Shown here: positions 19,462-27,655 of the stretch, one piece after another
Position numbering within the stretch: the first letter of the stretch is position 1
How the letters are laid out: each line of letters starts with the position of its first letter
From: Marinagarivorans algicola
Lineage (GTDB): Bacteria > Pseudomonadota > Gammaproteobacteria > Pseudomonadales > Cellvibrionaceae
Direction of reading: 5' to 3'
Assembly: GCF_001292705.1 (NCBI RefSeq)
Contig: NZ_LGAK01000017.1
Span: 1 to 64,000 of the forward strand
DNA length: 64,000 nucleotides
Made by a program: the position numbers and the translations under genes
The notes under the pieces: model-generated
Databases searched by the model: none
What the model was told of the DNA's origin: nothing
The model's input: the letters and a program-made list of their open reading frames with translations, nothing else

Positions 19462-19662
19462 AATGACCTACGGTTATTTGGCTGGTAAAAAAAGAGTAAG
19501 GGTGGAGTATACGAACTTGGCGCCCTCTTGTCTTGATGGGGGCCTGAGTATATTGGTGTAAATAGCTTGGCTTTAACAAAATAATGGGTGAATAACCAGT
19601 GTTTTGGTGGCGGGCTTATGTTTGTTAAGCTGATGCTTTTATTAGCACCTAAGGAGATGGCT

Positions 19663-20172
19663 ATGCCGTTTACCCCCTTCCATATGGGCCCAGGTATTTT
19701 TATTAAAGCTTTGTTGCAGGGCAGTTTTAGTTTAATGGTTTTTGGTTGGGCGCAAATAGTGATGGATATTCAGCCGTTACTGGTTATGCTCAGTGGTGAG
19801 GGTCATTTGCATGGCTTTTCGCATACTTTTGTAGGTGCAACGCTATTGGCTATTTTGGCGGCTACCACGGGTAAGTATTTGGCGCTGGTGGGGCTGCATT
19901 GTTTTGGTCTTAATCAAGACTGGAAGGTATCCATCACTTGGCCTGTCGCGCTAATGTCGGCTGTTATTGGCACCTTTAGCCATGTGCTGCTCGATGCGGT
20001 GATGCATAGCGATGTACAACCCTGGGCGCCCCTGCATTTACACAATGCGTATTTGGGCTGGCTTAGTAGCGAGCAGTTACATCTTTTTTGCATAGCAACG
20101 GGCGTTGTTGGCGGTATAGTTTATGCCATTTTGCGGACTAAGACGGTGAGAGGGCGTGAAGATAGCAAATAG
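19663..20172 (+). CDS. Membrane protein, possible metal-dependent hydrolase
   Basis: 169-aa integral membrane protein with about four hydrophobic segments. It begins MPFTPFHMGPG and contains conserved polar residues in HGFSHTFVGA (about 45-54) and FSHVLLDAVMHSD (about 104-116). These His/Asp motifs resemble the membrane-bound hydrolases related to YdjM, which is the basis for the tentative name. Substrate is unknown. The ATG at 19663 is chosen because AAGGAG lies seven bases upstream; the frame is open to 19588. It is divergent from uvrA and precedes the scrap region. Confidence 0.6.
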   Translation: MPFTPFHMGPGIFIKALLQGSFSLMVFGWAQIVMDIQPLLVMLSGEGHLHGFSHTFVGATLLAILAATTGKYLALVGLHCFGLNQDWKVSITWPVALMSAVIGTFSHVLLDAVMHSDVQPWAPLHLHNAYLGWLSSEQLHLFCIATGVVGGIVYAILRTKTVRGREDSK

Positions 20173-20489
20173 TCCGGGGTAAGTGGCTTTTTGTGTTTTC
20201 TCCTCGTCCCTTACATAAAGGTACGGTGTTGACGCAGAAATTCGCTCGGCAAGACCCCATAAATAAAGCGGAGCAGGCAAAGTGTAGTAAGAAAACAGGT
20301 GCTTTCACGCCTGTTCAAGGCCCCCATGAACCGCATGTAGGTTTATAGTAATGGCCTGAGGGAAAGCAACCCTAATAGCCTTAAGGGCCATATACTTATA
20401 GATAGTGAAATCCCTGCTACTCGAACTGGAAAAGGGTTTACAGGTCCATCTTCTGGTAGTGATTAGTAGTCTATTCTTGAGGATTTGGG
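20173..20489. other. Non-coding stretch with a short decayed reading frame
   Basis: No intact gene. On the plus strand a frame is open from 20341 to a stop at 20464, encoding 41 residues that end ATRTGKGFTGPSSGSD. It has an in-frame TAG immediately before it, preceded by ATGAACCGCATG. It looks like the tail of a decayed gene, but I could not assign a family. Hairpin-forming segments AACAGG/CCTGTT (20295-20314) and TGGCC/GGCCA (around 20352-20390) are also present. Confidence 0.4.
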
Positions 20490-20951
20490 ATGATTAATGA
20501 CAAGATTGATTCTAGGGGCACTTATTTTTCATTCTTAAAGTACTTTGAGGAAATTGCTTTTGAAGACGTTATGACTTTAGATGAGAAGAGTAAGTGTTAC
20601 AAAAAAATTCATGAAGAATTTTTCGTTGATCTCTCTTTGATGTTGGTTTATGAGGGTTTTGATGCTTCCGAAATCGATAGTGATAGATTTTGGTCTTTTT
20701 TTGATAAGTATGAATTTCAATTTTCTACATGCTTTAAAAGTACAGATTTTTATATCTATATAAATACATACCCTGACAAAATTTTAGTTAAAGTTAGCGG
20801 TGTTTTCTTGGCCAATATTTTGAGTTTTGATTGGTTTGGTTTTGAGTATTTCGTATGCGATGTCGGATATAATTTTTGTTTGACGGAAACCAGAAGAGAC
20901 TCTGTGTATGTGAGTGGTCGCTTTGAAGGTTTTTTTCAGAGCTTAACATAA
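20490..20951 (+). CDS. Hypothetical acidic protein (orphan cargo)
   Basis: I do not recognise this 153-aa protein. It is acidic and unusually rich in Phe and Tyr, has no signal peptide or clear membrane helix, and its codon use is much more AT-rich than neighbouring genes. The ATG is preceded by TTGAGGATTTGGG. It lies 24 bases after the stop of a short decayed frame and just before transposase remnants, so it was probably acquired horizontally. Its size, acidity and position behind a decayed C-terminus are like immunity proteins of polymorphic toxin loci, but this is only inference. It is probably a real gene because the frame is clean and the ribosome site is good. Confidence 0.6.
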   Translation: MINDKIDSRGTYFSFLKYFEEIAFEDVMTLDEKSKCYKKIHEEFFVDLSLMLVYEGFDASEIDSDRFWSFFDKYEFQFSTCFKSTDFYIYINTYPDKILVKVSGVFLANILSFDWFGFEYFVCDVGYNFCLTETRRDSVYVSGRFEGFFQSLT

Positions 20952-21229
20952 TGGGCGACGTTTTTCTGGGACAGGCACTCGTTTAAAGTCCGGTTGCGTC
21001 ATGTTTTCTTATTCAGTGTTTTATGATTTAACGTTAGATAAGGTTGGCGGATCAGTCCCCGCTTAAAAAGCCAGTTATGTGCAGAGCCAGCACTTTAGGG
21101 CTTTGAAGTAAATCGCCCATAAGGCACTCACTGCGTCGACACGCCGTGGATATATCCCTATAGGCTCCATTGCCGCTTCCCTGCGGCAAAGGGTCTATGC
21201 AGTAAGCACCTTATGGGCTCCTTTAGGGT
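20952..21229. other. Non-coding stretch with a large inverted repeat
   Basis: No gene. It contains the imperfect inverted repeat described at 21115-21218 and ends at the ISAs1-type transposase fragment. ATTTAACGTTAGAT near 21025 is a short palindrome. Confidence 0.5.
21115..21218. repeat. Large imperfect inverted repeat
   Basis: GCCCATAAGGCACTCACTGC (21115-21134) pairs with GCAGTAAGCACCTTATGGGC (21199-21218) at 17 of 20 positions. The 64-base interior carries a smaller hairpin, TTGCCGC-TTCCCT-GCGGCAA. Its form suggests a structured intergenic repeat of the kind that often flanks insertion sequences in this group. Confidence 0.75.
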
Positions 21230-21487
21230 TTGGGGTGTCCTGAATTTCTCTGTTGGGCTATTGAAAATAGTCTTCACTGGGTTTTGGATGTCGTATTTCG
21301 TGAAGATGACAGTCGCATCCGCACGAAAAATGCTGCCGAGAATATGGCGATGATTAAACATGTTGCGATGAATAAATTGCGGGCTGCTCAATCTCAATGG
21401 TCTCGAAAAGTGAGTTTAAAAGGGTTGAGAAAAGCAGCAGGATGGGATGATGATTCACTGCTATCAATTCTTTCTCAGCGGATTTAA
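21230..21487 (+). pseudogene. ISAs1-family transposase, C-terminal remnant
   Basis: Only the last 80 or so residues of an ISAs1-type transposase remain. The diagnostic string is AIENSLHWVLDVVFREDDSR, followed by IRTKNAAENMAMIKHVAMN; it includes the conserved acidic end of the catalytic region. Homology begins near 21254, immediately after the large inverted repeat. The intact protein would be about 350-380 aa, so the gene is heavily 5'-truncated and cannot be active. It abuts an IS3-family remnant six bases downstream. Confidence 0.85.
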
Positions 21488-21493
21488 ATTTAA

Positions 21494-21718
21494 GTGGGAT
21501 TACCCTGTTGGTACAATGAAGAGCATCAGCATAGTGGCATTCAATATGTGACACCCAGTCAGCGCCACAAGGGCGAAGACTGTGAGATATTAATACAGCG
21601 CAAGGAACTCTACGAAGCGGCTAAAGCACAAAACTCTACTCGCTGGTCTCGCGATACACGCAACTGGGATTTTATTAAAAGCGTAGCGCTGAAGCCTGAA
21701 AAATTGACAACTGATTAA
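21494..21718 (+). pseudogene. IS3-family transposase (OrfB), C-terminal remnant
   Basis: The segment from about 21509 encodes WYNEEHQHSGIQYVTPSQRH, then GEDCEILIQRKELYEAAK and WSRDTRNWDF. This is the C-terminal end of the integrase core of an IS3-family OrfB, including the final catalytic Glu region. The catalytic DD part and OrfA are missing. It sits directly after an ISAs1 remnant, suggesting nested insertion and deletion. Confidence 0.85.
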
Positions 21719-21754
21719 CTTTTTTATGACAGCGAGCTTGAAAGATTCCGATGT

Positions 21755-22456
21755 TTAGTTTGCTGTAATAGTTTTTAACGGTTTACCATTTTCATCAAAA
21801 AAAGTTATCGTAGAATCGCCTTCTGGTGTTACTTTAAATTCAATTCTAGATTTACCTTGTGCATCCATCAACTTAAGTAATGAGTTTTTAGTCGCTGTTT
21901 TTCCAAGGAATACACGTTTAGTTATTGCGTAATTTCCCTCTTTAGCAAGCTGACTGTCTTTATCCGAAAATACAGGTCGTTCAATACCATCAGCTACATC
22001 ACTAAAGGTTAAGCCAGCAAAATGCTCGCCTCCAGCATCAACTCCAAGCAGCTGCATTTGCTGATCTTGCTGATATCTATCAAATGTCAAACTAACTCCG
22101 CTAGATACTACTCCTTCATTATTTAACGCTCCATTAAATATTAACCCCCCGCTCTCAGTTCCTTCATCGTTAAAAAAAAGCATGCCAGCCATCGGTCTCG
22201 GGTGTTCAACCTCTTTATTTTTAATAAATGCTCCAGGAAACAAAGTCCGATTAGAGATTGTAAGGCGAATAGTTCCATCAGGTTCTTTAAAGTTTATTCG
22301 TTGAACATCAATTTCATCAAATTTTTAATTTTTAACAGTAAATTTACCAAAAGAAAATCCAGCAATGGTAATAATTGTCATTGTGATGCAATAAATTATT
22401 AGCCATTTTTGCGTCTGTTTGATATTAAAAATTTCTTTGGCTAGATCTTGTGACAT
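21755..22456 (-). pseudogene. Membrane-anchored hypothetical protein broken by an in-frame TAA
   Basis: A minus-strand frame starts at ATG 22456 with AAGGAA eight bases upstream and runs to 21755, but codon 44 (22327-22325) is TAA. The first 43 residues are a short cytoplasmic start (MSQDLAKEIFNIKQTQKW) and one transmembrane helix ending FGKFTVKN. Beyond the stop the same frame continues for about 190 codons of sensible sequence (FDEIDVQRINFKEPDGTIRL, later GKSRIEFKVTPEGD), which is beta-rich and probably extracytoplasmic. The continuity of frame on both sides argues for one original gene of 233 codons with a recent nonsense mutation. An internal TTG start at 22243 could yield a soluble fragment. 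I do not recognise the family. Confidence 0.65.
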
Positions 22457-22487
22457 GATCGCTATTCCTTATATTGATCATTGTATA

Positions 22488-22557
22488 GCTAACGCCTGCA
22501 TAAGCGGCGCATAAATACTTGGCTAAGATTAGCGAGCAAAAACACAAGGGCGTTCAT
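22488..22557 (-). repeat. attC-like inverted repeat
   Basis: AACGCC (22491-22496) pairs with GGCGTT (22549-22554), with a central GCTAA-GA-TTAGC hairpin. Read on the minus strand it ends GCCGCTTATGCAGGCGTTAGCT, which resembles the 3' half of an integron cassette recombination site. The R box GTTAGCT deviates from GTTRRRY at one position, and the opposite R box is poor. No integrase is present. Confidence 0.3.
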
Positions 22558-22810
22558 CCTAAAAACACCTACTTTAACAATCCGCCACGAATATCTGAAA
22601 GTACTAAAATACGCGGAATTATGGCACTATTAATTCTGATTATCAACACGAGTTAATTATTGCGCTAGGGTATATGCTCAGGCAAAATTTGCACACTTCA
22701 AGACGTCCTGCCTTCCGCAGCATTAGTAAATTCATTGACGTCGCCGCGCCATTCTTGATGACACCCGGCTTAAAGCGAGATCGCCGTAAAGATATAGCTC
22801 GCGTAGTTCA

Positions 22811-22861
22811 CTCCCCTCCAGCGAAGATCCGTACATGCGTATTTAACGCATACTGCCAATC
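22811..22861 (-). ncRNA. Relic of a group II intron 3' end (domain V-like hairpin)
   Basis: On the minus strand, GGCAGTATGCG (from 22856) pairs with CGCATGTACGGATC through a short loop TTAAATA, followed by CTTCGCTGGAGGGGAG. This closely resembles intron domain V (AGCCGTATGCG...CGCACGTACGGTTC) and the GGAGGGG stretch that follows it. The catalytic AGC is altered to GGC, and no reverse transcriptase is present, so it would be inactive. Confidence 0.45.
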
Positions 22862-22994
22862 TTCTTAGGCAGGCATGACAAAAAGAAAGCGACACTAAGC
22901 TTTATCGACTATTGTATCACCATGCCAAAATAATCGCTAACAAGGCATTAATGTAATAAAAGGCATAAATAATCCAAAGCAAATAACGTAGGGT

Positions 22995-23240
22995 TATGGT
23001 ATTCGCGCATCAATGGGCGATGTTGTTGCCTGCTGGGATAATGCTGTCGTTGAGCGTTTCTTTGGCAGTTTACAGTGTGACTGGATTTTTAAAGTGCCGA
23101 TGCATAATCGTAAAACCATGAGCAAAGGCGTTGCTCTGTATATGAAAGATTACAACAATGATCGACTTCACTCCTTTTATTCAAAAAGTGGCAGAGAAAT
23201 GTGTCCGGAATTATTGACCAGAACAGACAATAGTCTGTGA
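22995..23240 (+). pseudogene. IS3-family transposase remnant (second subgroup)
   Basis: From 22995 the frame reads YGIRASMGDVVACWDNAVVE, then RFFGSLQCDWIFKVPM and YMKDYNNDRLHS, ending at a stop at 23238. This is the conserved end of an IS3-family integrase core, including the WDNAVVERFF block with the catalytic Glu. It differs in subgroup from the remnant at 21494. The N-terminal two thirds and OrfA are absent. Confidence 0.85.
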
Positions 23241-23433
23241 ACTTTATTTTTATAATAATTATTCTATTAGGATTTTTATGTGTGAATCGTTTTGGGTGTT
23301 ATAGCACGATAGTAAACTTTAAAGCCTTAAAAACTTGGATTGCAGCTGGCTTACGAATAAAAACCAATCTAGCCGCCCAAGCCCATATTGGGCAGAGGCT
23401 AGGTTGGGTGTGCGTGTTCTTTATTTGGTGGTA

Positions 23434-24792
23434 TTAAATGGCGCGTAAAAAGGCCAATAAGATGTGCTGTTGCGCTGCTGTTAGTGCCTTGAATTTTTGC
23501 TGACTTTGTAAAGCTTCGCCACCGTGCCATAAAATGGCTTGCTCAAGAGTTTGGGCTCGGCCATCGTGTAAAAAGCGAGAGCCGGGTACAGCTTCAACCA
23601 AGCCCAAACCCCATAAAGGCGGTGTACGCCACTCGCTGGGATCAGCATCACCTTCTCGTACATTATCGCTAAGCGCCTCACCTAAATCGTGTAGTAATAA
23701 ATCGGTGTAAGCGTATATCAATTGATGTGACAGCAACGGATACTTTTTTGATTGCCCTGTTGTTAGCGTGGGCTGGTGGCAGTGTGCGCAACCGATGCTT
23801 TCAAATATATCTGCGCCTTGATTAAACTGTTGAGCGTTTTGTACTCGGCGCTCTGGCACAGCCAGTAAGGTTAAAAAGTCATTAACAGCCGCTAACGTAT
23901 TATCTGATACTTCGGGGGTACCACCATTGGGCTGTTCGGCACACACTGTTTGTTGCATGGTACAGGGCTCGGTGGGGTTAATGCTTGTGGTAAGCCCCAT
24001 ATCTTGCTGCATGGCACCGGCACTTTGGTGTCTTAAGGTGGGCTGCATCGCCTTCCAGCCAAAGCGCCCAAGCATCAATTGCCCCTCAACTTCTAGCCAA
24101 TGTGCGCGTCCTGAAATGCCATCAGCATTTTGGTCGTCGGGATCCTCTAGGTTTAAAATTTCTTCTGGAGGCACTAAATCTAATAATCCAATACCCACTA
24201 ATTGAGGGGATAAGCGGGGCCCTAAATGAATACCTTGGGCTAAGGCAGGCCCATGGGTGAGTAGGGTAAAAATCGGTTGGTCACTGTCATTAAATGACCA
24301 GCTTACTTGACCTTCACTCAGCCCTATTGTAGCGGCTGTTTGTAATTGCCCGCCATAATAAGGGTCGAGGTTACCTTGTGTATCACCTAGCCTAAATAGC
24401 AGCCCTACACCGATCTGGCCATTTGCTTGCAAGCTGGCTGCACGGCCCGCTGATAAATGACAATCAGCACAGGCAGAGGCGATACTTAGTGGTCCTAAGC
24501 CGTCAAATAGTGTCCTTGGCCCTGGCGCTGCAGTCCAGCGACCGATAAAAAATTCGCGCCCCTGTGAGGCTGTTTTTAATTGTGTTAAATCGAGTGTTGG
24601 AATAAATTGTAAAAAAGGAAATGCTGAATTAAAAGGCGCCGTTGCATTACCTGCAACAGGTGGCCATATAAAATCGTCAAGTGTTATTGTTTTATCAACA
24701 TTTGACGCGTTACCACCTGCACCGCAAGCCGATAATAAACCGTACATTATGAATAAAAAAACAAAATATGTTTGCGAATATATTGTAGGCAT
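23434..24792 (-). CDS. Di-haem oxidoreductase (DHOR/DUF1111) lipoprotein
   Basis: Putative peroxidase-like c-type cytochrome of the di-haem oxidoreductase family (452 aa). Residues 1-23 are a lipoprotein signal (Cys23 in LLSAC). Two haem motifs are visible, CADCH at 108-112 and CAHCH at 335-339. Also present are GQVSWSFNDSDQP, EDPDDQNADGISGRAHW and the C-terminal WRTPPLWGLGLVE...FLHDGRAQTLEQAILWHGGEA, all typical of the family. The start at 24792 is chosen to give a normal signal length; the frame opens at a GTG at 24837 and ribosome sites are weak for both. The electron partner is unknown. It resembles the haem-motif protein at 13324 only in having a surface anchor and CxxCH motifs. Confidence 0.88.
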   Translation of the reverse strand: MPTIYSQTYFVFLFIMYGLLSACGAGGNASNVDKTITLDDFIWPPVAGNATAPFNSAFPFLQFIPTLDLTQLKTASQGREFFIGRWTAAPGPRTLFDGLGPLSIASACADCHLSAGRAASLQANGQIGVGLLFRLGDTQGNLDPYYGGQLQTAATIGLSEGQVSWSFNDSDQPIFTLLTHGPALAQGIHLGPRLSPQLVGIGLLDLVPPEEILNLEDPDDQNADGISGRAHWLEVEGQLMLGRFGWKAMQPTLRHQSAGAMQQDMGLTTSINPTEPCTMQQTVCAEQPNGGTPEVSDNTLAAVNDFLTLLAVPERRVQNAQQFNQGADIFESIGCAHCHQPTLTTGQSKKYPLLSHQLIYAYTDLLLHDLGEALSDNVREGDADPSEWRTPPLWGLGLVEAVPGSRFLHDGRAQTLEQAILWHGGEALQSQQKFKALTAAQQHILLAFLRAI

Positions 24793-24983
24793 AAAAAATA
24801 GAATCGGATAAAAATTAAAAACCTCCGAATTCAGCACTCATACAAGCATGAATTTACAGAGCTTTAAAGCACTAAATATAAAAAGTGCTTTGTCACATAA
24901 GGATGTATTGAGTTACTGACTAACGGGTAATGAGTCCATGGGGTTCGGTATTCAATAGTGGTTGAATCAATATTGATTCAGCG

Positions 24984-26528
24984 CTACGGGGATTCAGAAA
25001 AAGACACCAATAAAGGAACCCGGTAGCTCCATAAGTTGGCTGTACTTTCACCGCCACCTAAAGACCCCTCAAAACTCCAGCCCCAAGTAAAAAACTCACC
25101 ATCGCTACGCATAGCCAAGGTGTGCAAGGCCCCATTACCTAAATCAATAACATTATCTAAACCGGTAATCGGACTGTCGGGTTGCGCAATATCGCCATCT
25201 TTCTCAATGCCGAGTGTGCCAAGCATGTTTTGCCCCCAAGGGTAAATATTGCCGTCTTCACGCTGTATAAAGCTTTGATTACCTTTGGCCCAAATTGCGG
25301 TTACGTCATCAAACCAAGGTAGTAATTGAGGCATTAGTATATTTTCGCCCCATGTATGGGGTCCCACTTGGTGGCTTGCATTTAAACCCCAGCCATATAC
25401 CGCCCCTGAGGCTGTTAAAGCTAGAGCATGCCCCTTACCGCTAGCAACACTGACTACAGGTTCATTAATCAGAATTTGAGTGGGTATTGGGTGAGCATTA
25501 TCGTCGACTAGACCATTGCCAAGTTGGCCGTAGCGATTGCTACCCCATGCCCACAAGTTGCCATCGCCATCAATTGCATACGAGCTTGCAGAGGCTGATA
25601 CTTGAACAATATTGGTTAAGCCGCTCACCTTAACAGGGCTATCGTGAGTGTTATGAGAGCCATCACCAAGCTGGCCTTCTTGGTTGCGGCCAAAGGCAAA
25701 CACAGTGCCGTCCGTTTTTAATAGTAAGCAATGCGCACTGCCTCGACTTATGGCTATAACATCGCTTATGGCGTGAATTTTTTGTGGTGTTGTATGGCCG
25801 GCTTCATCGATAACGTTATCGCCAGCTGCACCAAGGCCCAATTGACCGTCACTGCCGTTGCCCCAGCTCCATACATTACCTTGCGTATCTAAAGCGCTGG
25901 ATGCATTTTGGTTAAACGCCAGTGATACCATTTTAACGGATTCACCGTTGGCTGTAGGCACAGGGACTAATGTAGGCATAATAGGATGCGCGCCTTCTGC
26001 GTTGGCGGCATCATCATTAATACTCGAGATAAATCCCAAGCCAGATTGCCCTTTATTATTGCGGCCCCAAGTGTAAATGTTTGCATTTTTTATCACCCCA
26101 GAATGCGCACCGCCAGCACTGGCGCGGGCACCAAAATAAAAGGTTTCGCTAGCGATCGCTTCGTTATTGGCCTCATCTGTAGCAATTACGGAATAAGTAT
26201 TAGCTCCTGCGGTGGCCTCAATCACGGCACTAAAGCGATCACCCTCTAGGCTGGCAATAATACGCTCATCGTTATAAGAAATAACAACAGAGGTGAGTGC
26301 ATTATCATCGCTTACTCGGCCCCGAACAGTGACAAGTCGTGAATGCACGCTGGCATTATTGTCAGGCGATAACTGCGTAAGCCTAGGTGCAACGTTATCA
26401 ATAGCGCTTTCTGGAAATTCAGTAGTCTCAGTGGTATCGGGCTTGTTACTAGAGCCAGAACCGCAGCCATACAAAAGTAAAGCACTTGTAAAAACAAGCC
26501 CGTAATAAAAAGTGTTGATCGTTTGCAT
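24984..26528 (-). CDS. RCC1-repeat lipoprotein
   Basis: Exported lipoprotein of 514 aa. The signal ends in LLLYGCGSGSS (Cys22). Residues about 45-130 form an Ig-like domain (PRLTQLSPDNNASVHSRLVTVRG). Residues 140-510 contain about six or seven RCC1-type repeats, each with a WGxNxxGQLGxG motif (for example VWSWGNGSDGQLGLG, LWAWGSNRYGQLGNG), predicting a seven-bladed beta-propeller. Bacterial RCC1-like proteins are common on surfaces of environmental bacteria, and ligands are generally unknown. It stands alone on the minus strand. A second RCC1-like lipoprotein lies at 29027. Confidence 0.88.
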   Translation of the reverse strand: MQTINTFYYGLVFTSALLLYGCGSGSSNKPDTTETTEFPESAIDNVAPRLTQLSPDNNASVHSRLVTVRGRVSDDNALTSVVISYNDERIIASLEGDRFSAVIEATAGANTYSVIATDEANNEAIASETFYFGARASAGGAHSGVIKNANIYTWGRNNKGQSGLGFISSINDDAANAEGAHPIMPTLVPVPTANGESVKMVSLAFNQNASSALDTQGNVWSWGNGSDGQLGLGAAGDNVIDEAGHTTPQKIHAISDVIAISRGSAHCLLLKTDGTVFAFGRNQEGQLGDGSHNTHDSPVKVSGLTNIVQVSASASSYAIDGDGNLWAWGSNRYGQLGNGLVDDNAHPIPTQILINEPVVSVASGKGHALALTASGAVYGWGLNASHQVGPHTWGENILMPQLLPWFDDVTAIWAKGNQSFIQREDGNIYPWGQNMLGTLGIEKDGDIAQPDSPITGLDNVIDLGNGALHTLAMRSDGEFFTWGWSFEGSLGGGESTANLWSYRVPLLVSFSESP

Positions 26529-26986
26529 AAGTTAAGCACCGCGTAAAATGTTGGCGCATATTAACCTTAATGATAATCATACGCAAATAGAAATAAAAAC
26601 AATAATCAGTTGTATTTAATTGGTTTGTCAATCAAGTGATGGCTTAAGTAAAATTATTGATGAGCTGAAAAATCATGAATTCCTTTAGCCTTTGCCGGCA
26701 CACACCGTTCAGGCGCTGGCTTGAGCGGCGCAGCCAATGATTCATGAGCTTGCATTTCGGTATCTTTGAATGGTTTAAAAGCCCTAAATACTCCCGAGCG
26801 AATTATTTGCGAGTATTGGATTGCAAAGGGTAACAATGCAGCGTTGTATCGAGAGTGAGCGCTAGGCGCTGTGCTTTGAGCTACGGGGCATACTCTGCAG
26901 ATATCTATTCAACCGGTATCACCACGCAGGGTTATCGCGCGCGGCAACACGGTTAAGGCAGGGGGTCAAGTTTTAGGTGTAAAGTT
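26529..26986. other. Intergenic region with repeat copy C
   Basis: No gene. Copy C of the dispersed repeat occupies 26652-26777 in minus orientation. The remaining 200 bases (26780-26986) are GC-richer and show nothing recognisable. Short frames here lack ribosome sites. Confidence 0.5.
26652..26777 (-). repeat. Dispersed MITE-like repeat, copy C
   Basis: Read on the minus strand it begins TAAACCATTCAAAGATACCG and continues AAATGCAAGCTCATGAATCATTGG and CCGCTCAAGCC, closely matching copies A and G. It ends TCATGATTTTTCAGCTCATC, the counterpart of CAGATGATTTTTTCAGATTGG. It is the shortest copy (about 126 bp); its right end has lost the GAATAG terminus. Confidence 0.65.
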
Positions 26987-27655
26987 TTAATGCTGGGTTA
27001 AAACTTTAGTCAAAAAGCGGCCAATATCCTGTATTTGCTCGGGACTCACTGTATGTTCCATAGGGTAGCGACGGTAGCCTACTGTGTAGCCATTATCTTC
27101 AAAAGTTTGTTTGGCCGCTAACCCTAAACTTTCTAGTACTACGGCATCTTGGCTGCCGTGGTGAATCTCGATGGGTAATGCCTTATTGACAGTCTCAAAA
27201 GTGACCGAAGCTGCAGTAGGGAAGTAAGTCGATAACCCTAGTACAGCGGCCAAAGGTTTTGGGTAGTGCGCTGCAACATGATAAACCACAGCACCGCCTT
27301 GCGAAAAACCCGCTAAAACAATGCGCTCGCTAGGAATACCTCGTGTAATTTCACGCTCGATAAGGCTTGTAATATAATCTGCTGAGCGCTGTAATTGTTG
27401 CTCGTTAATCTGTCGCCCTCCATTATCCATCGACAGAATGTCATACCATGCCGGCATAAAGTAATGGCCATTAATCGTCACTGGTAAATGCGGCGCATTA
27501 GGGAATACAAAGCGTACGGCTAACGCATTAGGCAGATTTAATTCAGGTACTATGGGTACAAAATCATTACCATTGGCGCCCAATCCATGCAGCCAAATAA
27601 CAGCAGCGCTAGGGTTAACGGCAGTTTCAATTTCTATTGGTGGGAGATCAAACAT
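26987..27655 (-). CDS. Alpha/beta hydrolase, carboxylesterase
   Basis: Cytoplasmic esterase of the phospholipase/carboxylesterase (acyl-protein thioesterase-like) family, 222 aa. The oxyanion motif WLHGLGANGNDF lies at 21-32, and the nucleophile elbow GFSQGG near residue 110 holds the catalytic Ser. The Asp is in HHGSQDAVV, and the His is in YPMEHTVSPEQ near the C-terminus. The start at 27655 (MFDLPPIEIETAVNPS) fits the family length; the frame extends to 27694 without support. It stands alone on the minus strand. Confidence 0.92.
   Translation of the reverse strand: MFDLPPIEIETAVNPSAAVIWLHGLGANGNDFVPIVPELNLPNALAVRFVFPNAPHLPVTINGHYFMPAWYDILSMDNGGRQINEQQLQRSADYITSLIEREITRGIPSERIVLAGFSQGGAVVYHVAAHYPKPLAAVLGLSTYFPTAASVTFETVNKALPIEIHHGSQDAVVLESLGLAAKQTFEDNGYTVGYRRYPMEHTVSPEQIQDIGRFLTKVLTQH

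Larger units (their letters stand above)
22457..22994. other. Scrap region with attC-like and intron-like relics
   Basis: No intact gene. It contains an attC-like inverted repeat (22488-22557) and a group II intron domain V-like hairpin on the minus strand (22826-22861). A 64-codon frame at 22674-22868 runs through the intron-like segment and is not believed. Confidence 0.5.

Noticed and set aside
20341-20466. 41-codon frame as an intact small gene
   Set aside because: Preceded directly by an in-frame TAG and has no start codon; treated as a remnant.
21000-21040. Possible second attC site after the 153-aa gene (GCTTAAC at 20943 and GTTAGAT near 21032)
   Set aside because: Both consensus boxes occur, but the sequence between them does not fold into paired arms and the strings are short enough to arise by chance.
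22674-22868. 64-codon frame in the scrap region
   Set aside because: Runs antisense through the intron domain V-like hairpin and has no ribosome site or homologous motif.
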